The position numbers were made by a program, and so were the translations under genes. This document shows positions 36,701-46,735 of a stretch of 64,000 nt of DNA, piece by piece. Source of the stretch: Plantago ovata (taxonomy: Eukaryota > Streptophyta > Magnoliopsida > Lamiales > Plantaginaceae). Within the stretch, counting starts at the first letter, position 1. The number at the start of each line of letters is the position of its first letter. The notes under the pieces were generated by a model. That model was given only the letters and a program-made list of their open reading frames with translations. It was not told the DNA's origin and did not search any database. The DNA is taken from NCBI GenBank assembly GCA_028274465.1, contig CM051455.1, positions 134,574,096 through 134,638,095 on the forward strand. The letters run 5' to 3'.

Positions 36701-38060
36701 TGAAGTAACTCCATTCTGGTCTATTCAGTTCATGGTTGTGCCCAATTTTGTGTTCTTTGACTACATATTTCTCGGTTTTGAAAATATTTTGGATCCTGAA
36801 GATAAAAACATGTGTGAGATATCATGGCATATATTGTTGACATCATGGGACATATCGTTGATATCATGGGATATATTTTTCAGAACATGTGAGTTTTTTT
36901 TACCTCATCATTGCTTTGCAATCACACCTTCCACTACAGTTTTGCCTTCTTTTCTTAATCTTCTTAGGCTCATCACCTTCTTCGTCTTGTGCAGCAACAG
37001 TGGGTGATGGAGTGATGGGTAATGGGCTTGGGTTTGCCTTACTTTTACCTTCACGGCTGCACAAAAAGTACTTCTCCCATATTTCACCATTATTACCAAT
37101 ACGTGAGGTTGCTTTCTTCACAGAAAATCCAACATTTGCAGCATGCCTTTTGTACAGGAAGTATAGTTGATCAAAAGTTCCACTGATTCCCTTTAAGCAT
37201 CCCGTAATGTCAAAATCAGGGGGAAGATCATTTACGTCTGCATATGAAATATGTTTGATATCATGGGATATATTGCTGATTTATGGGACGTATGGTCATT
37301 TTCATGGGATATAACTTTTAGTTTTACTGCATGTGTGCATGTACTAGATATCATGGGATATATGCTTAATATCATGGGATATATTGTTGATTTTTATGGG
37401 ATGTATGGTTATTTTCATGGGATATAACTTTTAGTTTTACTGCATGTGTGCATGTACTACATATCATGGGATATATGCTTAATATCATGGGATATATGAT
37501 ATAGTGTACTACTGTATTCATATGCACTAGAGAATATGGCATGGTTGAAATCATGGGGCATATAATAAATTTCATGGGATATATGATTAATATCATGGGA
37601 TATATCTGTCAGTTTACTGTATGTTTGCATGTACTATAGAATATGGGAGACATGGTTGAAATCATGGGACATATAATTGATTTCATGGGACATATGCTTA
37701 ATATTATGGGATATATACCTGTGAGTTTACTTCATGTGTGCATGTACTAGTGAATATGGGAGACATGGTTGACATCATGGGACATATAATTGATTTCATG
37801 GGATATATGCTTAATATCATGGGATATATGATATAGTGTAATACTGTTTGTGTATGCACTAGAGAATATGGCATTTGTTGAAATCATGGGCCTTATAATT
37901 GATTTCATGGGATATATTCTTAATCTCATGGGACCTATTGTTGATTTCATGGGATATAACTTTGGTTTTACAGTATGTGTGCATGTACTAGATATCATGG
38001 GATATATACGTAATATCATGGGATATATGATTGAGTTTATGGGATATAACCTCTGTTATT
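27361..38060 (+). repeat. Dispersed and tandem 21-bp repeat with core ATCATGGG, confined to introns and spacer
   Basis: Clusters at about 27380-27560, 27915-28290, 29405-29860, 31925-31980, 32550-32860, 33780-34440, 34795-34865, 35275-35345, 35880-36120, 36815-36890 and 37250-38050. The typical unit is TTGATATCATGGGGTATATAG (21 bp); between the two genes it becomes AAATCATGGGATGTTATAGTA (also 21 bp). Copies vary by 1-5 bases and some lie singly. Exons on either side are free of it. Orientation is the same on the plus strand throughout, so it is sense in the protease introns and antisense in the transposase introns. It generates spurious frames, for example 33904-34110 (MGCYSIIMGFYC...). Confidence 0.92.
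30539..31292. mobile_element. Solo LTR of a retrotransposon inserted in the protease gene
   Basis: A 754-bp GC-rich block begins TGTTAGGGTTGAA and ends TTACCCTTCAACA (TG...CA), with the same 5 bp, GTGGT, on both sides (30534-30538 and 31293-31297). A TATA-like AGTATAAAAGG lies at about 30991. No internal region or second LTR accompanies it, as left by recombination between two LTRs. The base composition is clearly unlike the host element. Copia or Gypsy origin cannot be told. Since it interrupts an exon, it is younger than the Mutator element. Confidence 0.9.
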
Positions 38061-38129
38061 TTGTGTTTCTGCTTCTTCAGTCACTGGAAGCTGTTGATTA
38101 CTAGCAGCAGGGTTTTGATAAGTTGACAT
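34431..38129 (-). CDS. FAR1/MURA-type Mutator transposase, apparently intact frame
   Basis: Six exons on the minus strand: 38129-38051, 37237-36904, 36795-36126, 35828-35355, 35259-34897, 34769-34431. All borders are GT/AG and in phase, giving 752 residues. Order: FAR1 DNA-binding zinc domain (about 30-160; FDQLYFLYKRHAANVGFSVK, CSREG, CDC, HNHEL), MULE transposase domain with Asp288 (MIFDTTFRTNKYG), Asp350 (FTDQDSAI) and a likely Glu459 (STQRSESTNNA), then a SWIM zinc finger at 581-595 (CKCRHFEEVGWLCQH). The charged tail ends KGRKKQRPK. These are the parts of an active Mutator-like transposase and also of domesticated FAR1/FHY3 factors; here the terminal repeats and the linked Ulp1 gene argue for a transposon gene. 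It starts just inside the right terminal repeat. A homologous decayed gene lies at 58217-59601. Every intron holds the 21-bp ATCATGGG repeat. Confidence 0.85.
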
Positions 38130-38670
38130 CTAACAATCACAACAATAAACACATTTTACGTAGAAACAACACAAAACATATCTTGCGGATGCAGATTTAC
38201 GTAACAGCAACACAAAACAAAACTTGCAGATGATGATTTAAGTAGCAACAACACGAAACAAAGGTTGCAGATGATGATTATGTACGAACATCACGAAACA
38301 GAGCTTGTAAATGATGATTTACGTAGCAACATCACGAAACAGAGCTTGTAGATCATGATTTATGTAACAAAATCACAAATCGGATCTTCCAAATCATGAT
38401 TCACGTAACAAAATCACAAATCGAAGCTTCCACATCATGATTCACGTAATAAAATCACAAATAGGAGCTTCGAGATCATGATTCACGTAACAAAATCACA
38501 AATCGGAGCTTCCAGATCATGATTTACGTTACAAAATCAAAAATCAGAGCTTCTAGTTCATGAATCATGTAACAAAAACACAAATCCAAGCTCCTAGATC
38601 ACGAATTGAAGCTTATAGACCATTAATTGCAGAGATGAATGAATTTTTTGTACGTACGTTTGATTTAGAT
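38130..38670. repeat. Subterminal degenerate repeat in the Mutator element
   Basis: About ten loosely repeated units of roughly 55-60 bp with the phrases ACGTAACAAAATCACAAATC, GGAGCTTCCAGATCATGATT (for example around 38395, 38455 and 38510). They lie between the transposase start and the right terminal repeat and may be transposase binding sites or promoter repeats; that role is inference. Confidence 0.75.
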
Positions 38671-38992
38671 GCAGAAACGACGGCGTAGCTGGAGGTGGCG
38701 ACGGCGACGGCAACGTAGTGGTCGTGGCGGTGGTTTCGACGTCGAGATGGAGGCGGCGCGACGTAGAGATGGAGGCGGTGGTTTCTTTCTCTCTCTACCG
38801 CCGTTTTCCCTCTCTTCGAAGTTGCGTTCGTTTCTGTGTTTTAGTTGGAGACCGAGTTTTTGTTATAACCCGCTTTATGACCCGTTTCTGAGTCGGGTTG
38901 CTGGGTTGGAGCTTTTTTAAAAAGCTACTAATTAGTTGGGGTTGATTTATAATTACTAGAAGTTGGTACTAGAGACGGTCCAGGAGACGGAG

Positions 38993-40282
38993 TCATTTTC
39001 TTCTCACTCACTTTCGTCTCTGCTATTTTTCTTTTCTTCGATCTCATCTCCTTCCTCTCATCTCTCACTCTTTCAGATAGATCTGGGAGACAAGATGAAA
39101 AAAAAAGAAAGCGATAAGAGAAACTGGAGCCGAAGTCACTTCGCCGAACAGAAGCTGGAGCCGAAATCACTTCGCCGGCCCGAACATGACCACCCTCCTC
39201 TTTGACGAGACCGACGACATGTACGTCAGTGCTCACGTCCCTGAACCAAGGTATAATTTAATTTCCTTTCTTAATCAATTTAGGGTTTTAGGTTTTATTA
39301 CACAAAATTTGGTATGGGGGTTATTCGAAAAGGAAAAATTGAATTCTTAATGAGTATACGACATAGATTCTAGACTCATGACTAAGGATGGGCTTCAGAT
39401 GGATTGTCAGATGAGATGGGTTCAGAACTTAGATTTCGGGTTTTAGGCCTGTTTCATTGTATTATTTAATTTAACATCTTGTTTTCAGTTTTAGTGAGTC
39501 GACTGAGGTACACGCTTGCTTATTGTCATTTGATGCGACAGTAAGGTCACTTGCTCATTAAGTGGACCATTGTAAGAAAATTGAAGAACCTGAAATTTCA
39601 ATCATGGCTGTAATTCTGAAATATATTTGTTGAGAAGGAAAGTGCAATTAGAAGATAGACAGAGGTTAGTTTACTTGAAAGGTGAGAGAAAAGTACCATT
39701 GCTGGTGGTAGATTTTTCAGTATAGTAGAGAATGGGCAGTCAGGGATCAAGAAAAGAAGGGTGTCCTTCAGCATGGAGGATAATTGACAAGTTCATCTTT
39801 ATCACACGTTTGAAGCCAGCTCAATCGAGTTTCTAGTTTCGTTTCATGAGCTGAGGCTGTTAGGATCAGTCCTGACTGCAGTTCTGCACCCTCTTTTTGT
39901 TACACTCAGGTCGCCTGCTTACACGCATCCCTACCCTTTATTTATACTCTTCACACCACTGTCACTCTGTCTCTTTTTTAATTCTGTTTTCTCTGCTTCT
40001 TCTCCATTGCTTTACAACATTAAGATTTGCACCACGAATTACAAATTAGATGGTAGAGAATACTCCTCAAGCAGGTGAAACATGCTTACAAATCATCTGC
40101 CTATGTTTTCTAATAGACGGAAATGCACGCCTGAAAACTAACAGTTATGAAATTGGTTTGAGTGCATTTAGTGGTCCTGTTGATATCAATTCGCAGATTG
40201 ATTTTGTTCCTTATTTTAACATGTGCCATCAATGTTTAAATTTTTGTTGCTGAAATGTTCATTTTTCGGAACCATCCACTAG
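38993..40282 (+). other. Transcription-unit-like 5' segment of unknown origin
   Basis: A CT-rich leader (39000-39080) leads to an ATG at 39186 whose exon reads MTTLLFDETDDMYVSAHVPE and ends at a good donor (39251, GTATAATTTAATTTCC). I do not recognise this protein start. The adjacent 24-bp block at about 39125 (CTGGAGCCGAAGTCACTTCG) is repeated directly at about 39155. The remainder to 40282 is intron-like with no further exon found. It may be the promoter and first exon of another captured gene. Confidence 0.4.
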
Positions 40283-41634
40283 GTTGTCTGGGTACCTGAA
40301 AGCTTTGAAATTGGCATTGTTGTTGAGAAGCTTGGGAAGTCTCGGAAGTATCGAGCTATTTTTTGTATTGGAGCTGTGGTATGTTCTCTATTCACATATT
40401 CAATTGTCAGTTTGCTTTGTGGGTTTTTCGCTCAGCCTCGGTCCCGCAATGTGTTCATTATGTATTTATCCATGTCCACTGAGCTGACTATATTCTTTTG
40501 TGTTTTATATACGGTATATATTGGTTAGCTTGCTTTTACATACATCTCTCTGATTTTGACCTATAGTTAGAGGCGATACAACCCACTATGATGCTGTGGT
40601 CAACTCAGGTGCCTCCGGAGTGCTGTGAGCTGGTATAAATTAAGGTAAGCCTTCTATTGAATGAGTTTATGGAATACAGATTACATTACTGTTGCCAAAT
40701 GAAATCATATAAAGTTTACTCATTTCATCACTTCTTCAATTCAATTATGTCCTCTATATACTCTATTTTAAAGCCCTAGAGATGTTAAACCATTTACTCT
40801 TCATTCTTGTGTGTTGTGTGTGTGTGACATATTTCTCATTTGTTTTCTTCAAGTTTTTTATTAAGGCAGTCTCAGACTCTCAACTCTCATATGATGATGC
40901 TTGATGCACGTAGAGCTTTAAAAATAATCGATACATTAAACTTCTAATAGACCAGGATTGTTCAACACATGTTGAAAGTAGAAGCTTATTATGAATATTT
41001 TTATGTATGTAAGGAGGTTGTGGTAAAAGATGCAAAACAAACAATATGAACAATATTCAAGTTCAGTTTATTAATACCATGGCACCGAGCTGAAATATTA
41101 GAACCATCGAGTAGTTATGGTTGAATAGAACAATGCTTAGATATATTTGTAAGCATTCTTTCTTTCTTGAAGGGAGAAATACGGACCACACTAGAAAGAG
41201 AAAAGTCTACTTGCTTGAACAAGATGAATAGCAATGGGGTGTTTCAGGGTTCTATATTTATCACACACACTCCACTGTGGCAAACATGAGTGAAACATTC
41301 GCTGGTTGTCCTTATAAAGACGTTTGTCCTTACAACATGTTGCATAGATCCTGAAGGAGAGTTCATCGAAGACGATGACAGTGATGAAGATTACAGTAGC
41401 CTGCCTTTGTGGTTATAGGAGAACCTGATTTTGATTCCGGTCCTCCACAGGACGGGCTCGAATTTCTAAGGCGTATTAGGTAACATTTTTACCCTCCGGA
41501 TATTAATGAACTCAAGGGGGTGGGTTTAGTTTTCTGCACCTTTTCTATGGTGGTTTAACTTTTGTTTGACCATAATTTGCAGGTGTCCCTTGCATATTCG
41601 GTTTGGTGTTTTGACGTGTGAACATATGGATCAG
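40283..41634 (+). pseudogene. Lumazine synthase (RibH) gene fragment, introns retained
   Basis: Three exons are recognisable. 40283-40378 reads [20 protein letters not shown] then [12 protein letters not shown]. 40567-40644 reads RGDTTHYDAVVNSGASGVL then two stop codons where the family has Ser (L-stop-AGIN-stop). 41583-41634 reads VPCIFG, then a 5-nt insertion before VLTCEHMDQ. The enzyme (6,7-dimethyl-8-ribityllumazine synthase) makes the riboflavin precursor in plastids; the segment covers the middle of the active-site region, and neither the N-terminal part nor the last exon (ALNRAGGKAGNKG) is present. Splice sites are kept, so the copy was made from DNA. It lies beside satellite-like arrays and a second gene fragment, which suggests capture by a transposon. 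Confidence 0.85.
41348..41479 (+). pseudogene. Exon fragment resembling Gemin2/SIP1
   Basis: The exon between an AG at 41346-41347 and a GT at 41480 reads DPEGEFIEDDDSDEDYSSLP, then after a one-base loss VIGEPDFDSGPPQDGLEFLR and RIR. The ending (P-P-x-x-G-x-E-F/Y-L-R-R) resembles the N-terminal part of plant Gemin2, a subunit of the SMN-like complex for snRNP assembly. It lies inside what would be an intron of the lumazine synthase fragment, so two unrelated genes are mixed here. Identification is from memory of the family motif and is tentative. Confidence 0.5.
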
Positions 41635-42329
41635 GTCAATATTTTTTAATGTTAATTAAACAGTTATTTATCATGCAATTTCCTCTTCTTTTCATGATTA
41701 TTATCATCAAATCTCACTATTCTAAATGTCATGGCTTGCTTTGGTAGTTTGTTCTCTGCGGTTTTCTTATCGCACTCAGTTGGGAGCTGTGGTTCTTTCA
41801 ACATTGATCAGGTACGGGTCCTTTTGATTTTACTGTATTGCAAAGTATTTAGTGTTTTGGATTCTGTATATCTCATACTATTTGCATATTGTCAAATGTG
41901 AAGACTATTCACATATTATTAAATTTAATCTCCTTTCACAAATGTTTTTTGAGCAGAACATTGTCCATTATTAATGATAAGCAAAAGCATTTCTAGTTCA
42001 CATCCTTCCAGAAAAAAATAAGAGGTGTTGCCTTTTTTAATTACTGCTTTAATGTCCTTGCAAATAAAATCTTTCTTTTAGTGTATTCAAGTGACATCAA
42101 TACTCTACTTACCACACATTTTCAACAAATTTTAAGTATGTTTAAGTTCCTTTTTAACTTCACTGTGTCACATCTTTTTAATAACTTCTTGAGAACTAGT
42201 CACCCGTTACCATTTTTGTTAATTCAATATCTTTGCGTACAAACTCTTTCTTTAGTGTGTTCATCTTGCAGCAGAATTTAACTATTCCACAACTTTACAA
42301 TAAATTCTCAAATGTTCGATCCTTCTAAA

Positions 42330-43670
42330 GGTGATGTGGAAATTAGGTTCTAGTGATGTGGTAATTAAGTACTAGTGATGTGCTAATTAAGTACTAGTGA
42401 TGTGGTAATTGGGTTCTGAATTTAAGGGTTCACAATTAAAGGTGATGTGATTTTATGGATTGATACCAATAGTGCTAATGGAGATTAGGCTTGAATCTTG
42501 ACAAGTAAAGCTGGATTTTTGGACAGTTAGAAAAGTTTTAGGAGTGAATTGAGTGATTCGAGGATTTAGAAAATTGGATAATGATGGAAGTGGTACTTGG
42601 GTTCTGAATTTAATTTAAGGGTTGACAATTAAAGGTGATGTGATTTTATGAGTTGATACCAATAGTGCTAATGGAGATTAGGCTTGAATATTCACAAGTT
42701 AAGTTGGAATTCTTGAACGGTTAGAAAAGTTTTAGGAGTGAATGGAGTGATTCAAGGATTTAGAAAATTGGATAATGATGGAAGTGGTACTTGGGTTCTG
42801 AATTTAAGGGTTGACAATTAAAGGTGATGTGATTTTATAGATTGATGCCAATAGTGCTTATGGAGATTAGGCTTGAATCTTGACAAGTGAAGTTGGAGTT
42901 TTTGGACAGTTTGAAAAGTTTTAGGAGTGAATTGAGTGATTGAAGGATTTAGAAAATTGGATATTGATTAAAGTGGTAATTGGGTTCTGAATTTAGGGTT
43001 GACAATTAAAGGTGATTTGATTTTATGGATTGTTACCAATAGTGCTAATAGAGATTAGGCTTGAATCTTGACAAGTGAAGTTGAAATTTTTGGACAGTTT
43101 GAAAAGTTTTAGGAGTGAATTGAGTGATTCAAAGATTTAGAAAATTGGATATTGATGGAAGTGGTGATTGGGTTAAGAATTTAAGGGTTGACAATTAAAT
43201 GTGATATGATTTTATGGATTGATACCAATAGTGGTAATGGAGATTAGTCTTGAATCTTGAAATCTTGACAAGTGAAGTTGGAATTTTTGGACAGTTTGAA
43301 GTTTTAGGAGTGAATTGAGTGATTCTAAGGATTTAGAAAATTGGATATTGATGGAAGTGGTGATTGGGTTCTGAATTTAGGGTAGACAATTAAAGGTGAT
43401 GTGATTTTATGGATTGATACCAATAGTGCTAATGGAGATTAGGCTTGAATCTTGACAAGTGAAGTTGGAATATTTTGACAGTTTGAAAAATTTTAGGAGT
43501 GAATTGAGTGACTCAAGGATTTAGAAAATTGGATATTGATGGTAGTGGTGATTGGGTTTAGAATTTAAGGGTTGACAATTAAAGTTGATGTGATTTTATG
43601 GATTGATACCAATAGTGCTAATGGAGATTAGGCTTGAATATTGACAAGTGAAGTTGAAATTGGAAATGTT
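42330..43670 (+). repeat. Tandem array A of a ~190-bp repeat, about 7 copies
   Basis: The phrase GGGTTGACAATTAAAGGTGA recurs at about 42429 (as GGGTTCACAATT), 42621, 42810, 42998, 43187, 43382 and 43571, a period of 188-195 bp. Other conserved phrases per unit are GATACCAATAGTGCTAATGG, TTAGGCTTGAATCTTGACAA and AGTTTTAGGAGTGAATTGAG. Copies differ by a few percent. A short GTGATGTGGTAATTAAGTACTA repeat precedes it at about 42350-42415. Confidence 0.92.
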
Positions 43671-43915
43671 GCATTAGAAGGTTAATATATTGGATTTCAA
43701 GGATTTCTAGATGATTGTGCATTTTGGGTAGTATTAGTGAGTATCATGTGGAATCAAATATTCACCATAACGTTTTAAAACAATGGAGATTTGCAACCTG
43801 CTGGCACGGATAAGGGATTTTGATGGAAAACACGAAGTAAGTAACTACATTATCCTTGTCCTTTTGTCTTTTTAAGGCTTTTCTCTCTGTTATGTTGTTT
43901 AAACTGCCACATTGT
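43665..43915 (+). repeat. Flank duplicated after both arrays (copy 1)
   Basis: From GGAAATGTTGCATTAGAAGG to TTTTTAAGGCTT the sequence is nearly identical to 46492-46735, which follows array B. It includes the phrases TCTAGATGATTGTGCATTTT and CTGCTGGCACGGATAAGGG. The copies differ at only a few bases, so the duplication of array end plus flank is recent. No function recognised. Confidence 0.9.
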
Positions 43916-44600
43916 ATAGGTCCGACTGAATTGCTGTGTGTTGTATGCTTCGGGTCACGGTGTCATGGCTTTGCACAAATGAAGGATTATTTTTGAAAAC
44001 ATGTAGTAGTAAGTTACATTATTCTCTTCTCTTTTTAAGGCAACTCTCTCTCTCTCGTTTTGGTCAGTCGGTGTTATATGCTTCTCTGTGTTTATATACG
44101 TGATGAATAGTGCTAATATTGCTTCTTATCTACTCTTCTTATGCTAGAGTGTACACTGTTGAATCAACAGAGAGGTATACGGGCCGCGGTTTGTGCGTAC
44201 GGTGGTTTTGGGAGGTCGTATTTTGTTGTTGGTAAGTCATTTCTTCTTTGTTTTCTGGACTTCCTTTCAAGTTTTAGTCGTGTTTCACTGGATCTGCTGC
44301 AACTGGATAAGTTGTGAGTATTTCATTTTCCATGGACCCTGATTTATCTTGTTTGGGGTATAGGGAATTCATTCATATGTTGTTTTTAATCCTTCCCACT
44401 AAACAGCAATACATTGATGATTTGAATTAACAAGTCATTTTGTGCACATCGCTACAAGCTAATGTTGTTGTTGCTGTTTTTATGTTGCTAGTGTCTTCTC
44501 TGAAATGATATGCATCGGAGCAATGGTGCTGTAATTGCATATTACATGGTAGGGAATGCACTATTGTAAACAAAACCTGCTCAAGCTGGTGAAACAAGTT
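43916..44600 (+). other. Spacer between the two tandem arrays
   Basis: Non-coding or remnant exons: AG-bounded pieces at about 43918-43985 and 44155-44230 could be exons of an unrecognised gene. The piece around 44545-44600 (ACATGGTAGGGAATGCAC, CAAGCTGGTGAAACA) resembles 40045-40085 (AGATGGTAGAGAATACTCCT, CAAGCAGGTGAAACA), a further internal duplication. Confidence 0.45.
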
Positions 44601-46491
44601 AAGTTGGAGTTTTTGGACAGTTTGAAAAGTTTTAGGAGTGAATTGAGTTATTGAAGGATTTAGAAACTTGGATATTGAGTAAAGTGGTTGGGTTCTGAAT
44701 TTAGGGTTGACAATTAAAGGTGATGTGATTTTATGAATTGATACCAATAGTGCTAATGGAGATTAGGCTTGAATCTTGACAAGTAAATCTGGAATTTTTG
44801 AACAGTTAGAAAAGTTTTAGGAGTGAATTTAGTGATTCGAGGATTTAAAAAATTGGATAATGACGGAAGTGGTACTTGGGAATTTAATTAAATGGTTGAC
44901 AATTAAAGGTGATGTGATTTTATTAGTTGATACCAATAGTGCTAATGGAGATTAGACTTGAATCTTGACAATTGAAGTTGGAATTCTTGAACGGTTAGAA
45001 AAGTTTTAGGAGTGAATGGAGTGATTCAAGGATTTAGAAAATTGGATAATGATGGAAGTGGTACTTGGGTTCTGAATTTAAGGGTTGACAATTAAGGGTG
45101 ATGTGGTTTTATGGATTGATGCCAATAGTGCTAATGGAGATTAAGCTTGAATCTTGACAAGTGAAGTTGGAATTTTTGGACAGTTTAAAATGTTTTAGGA
45201 GTGAATTGAGTGATTCAAGGATTTAGAAAATTGGATTGATTAAAGTGGTAATTGAGTTATGAATTAAGGGTTGACAATTAAAGGTGATGTGATTTTATGA
45301 GTTGATACCAATAGTGCTAATGGAGATTAGGCTTGAATCTTGACAAGTAAAGTTGGAATTTTTGAACAGTTTGAAAAGTTTTAGGAGTGAATTGAGTGAT
45401 TCAAGGATTTAGAAAATTGGATAATGATGGAATTGGAACTTGGGTTCTGAATTTAAGGGTTGACAATTGAAGGTGATGTGGTTTTATGGATTGATGCCAA
45501 TAGTGCTAATGGAGATTAGGTTTGAATCTTGACAAGTGAAGTTGGAATTTTTGGACATTTTGAAAAGTTTTAGGAGTGAATTGAGTGATTCAAGGATTTA
45601 GAAAATTGGATAATGATGGAATTGGAACTTGGGTTCTGAATTTAAGGGTTGACAATTAAAGGTGATGTGGTTTTATGGATTGATGCCAATAGTGCTAATG
45701 GAGATTAGGTTTGAATCTTGACAAGTGAAGTTGGAATTTTTGGACATTTTGAAAAGTTTTAGGAGTGAATTGAGTGATTCAAGGATTTATAAAATTGAAT
45801 ATTGATTAAAGTGGTAATTGGGTTCTGAATTTAGGGCTGACAATTAAAGGTGATTTGATTTTATGGATTGTTACCAATAGTGCTAATGGATATTAGGCTT
45901 GAATCTTGACAAGTGAAGTTGAAATTTTTGGACCGTTTGAAAAGTTTTAGGAGTGAATTGAGTGATTCGAGGATTTAGAAAATTGGATATTGATGGAAGT
46001 GGTGATTGGGTTCAGAATTTAAGGGTTGACAATTAAAGGTGATGTGATGTTATGGATTGATACCAATAGTGCTAATGGAGATTAGACTTGAATCTTGACA
46101 AGTGAAGTTGGAATTTTTGGACAGTTTAAAAAGTTTTAAGAGTGAATTGAGTGATTCAAAGATTTAGAAAATTGGATATTGATGGAAGTGGTGATTGGGT
46201 TCTGAATTTAGGGTAAACAATTAAAGGTGATGTGATTTTATGGATTGATACCAATTGTGCTAATGGAAATTAAGCTTGAATCTTGACCAGTGAAGTTGGA
46301 GTTTTTGGACAGTTTGAAAAGTTTTAAGAGTGAATTGGGTGATTCAATGATTTAGAAAATTGGATATTGATGGGAGTGGTGATTGGGTTCAGAATTTAAG
46401 GGTTGACAATTAAAGGTGATGTGATTTTATGGATTGATAGCAATAGTGCTAATGGAGATTAGGCTTGAATCTTGACAAGTGAAGTTGAAAT
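44600..46491 (+). repeat. Tandem array B of the ~190-bp repeat, about 10 copies
   Basis: Same unit as array A; the phrase GGTTGACAATTAAAGGTGA-like recurs at about 44705, 44895, 45083, 45270, 45459, 45649, 45836, 46023, 46211 and 46401 (period 187-190 bp). The units at 45459 and 45649 are almost identical (both with GGATAATGATGGAATTGGAA and GGACATTTTGAAAAG), a sign of recent unequal exchange. Confidence 0.92.
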
Positions 46492-46735
46492 TGGAAATGT
46501 TGCATTAGAAGGTTAATATATTGGATTTCAAGGATTTCTAGATGATTGTGCATTTTGGGTAGTATTAGTGAGTATCATGTGGAATCAAATATTCACCATA
46601 ACGTTTTAAAACAATGGAGATTTGCAACCTGCTGGCACGGATAAGGGATTTTGATGGAAAACATGAAGTAAGTAACTACATTATCCTTGTCCTTTTGTCT
46701 TTTTAAGGCTTCTCTCTCTATTATGTTGTTTAAAC
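46492..46735 (+). repeat. Flank duplicated after both arrays (copy 2)
   Basis: Near-identical to 43665-43915: GGAAATGTTGCATTAGAAGG through GTCTTTTTAAGGCTT. Similarity stops where copy 1 continues ATAGGTCCGACTG and this copy continues TAAGGTCCGG. Confidence 0.9.

Larger units (their letters stand above)
26397..38992. mobile_element. Large Mutator-like element with Ulp1 protease and FAR1-type transposase genes
   Basis: Two convergent genes, an Ulp1/C48 protease (27155-33754, plus) and a FAR1-type transposase (34431-38129, minus), lie between end regions that resemble each other: the left (26400-26520) has AAAGACGGTCTTTAATATAG and ACCCGGTTCC..CGGGTTATAA, and the right, reverse-complemented (38992-38860), has CCGTCTC..GACCGTCTC and CGGGTCATAAAGCGGGTTATAA. 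The same end occurs beside the related fragment at about 59985. Plant Mutator elements carrying Ulp1-like genes are known (the Kaonashi/CUMULE type), so this is a recognised architecture. Exact termini and a 9-bp target duplication could not be fixed by eye. The non-coding parts are filled by a 21-bp repeat (separate entry), and a solo LTR sits in the protease gene. Confidence 0.75.

Noticed and set aside
38669-38920. Arg-rich frame RRRSWRWRRRRQRSGRGG
   Set aside because: Low-complexity GC-rich sequence within the terminal part of the Mutator element (CGACGGCGTAG-type), antisense to the direction of the transposase promoter; no known protein.
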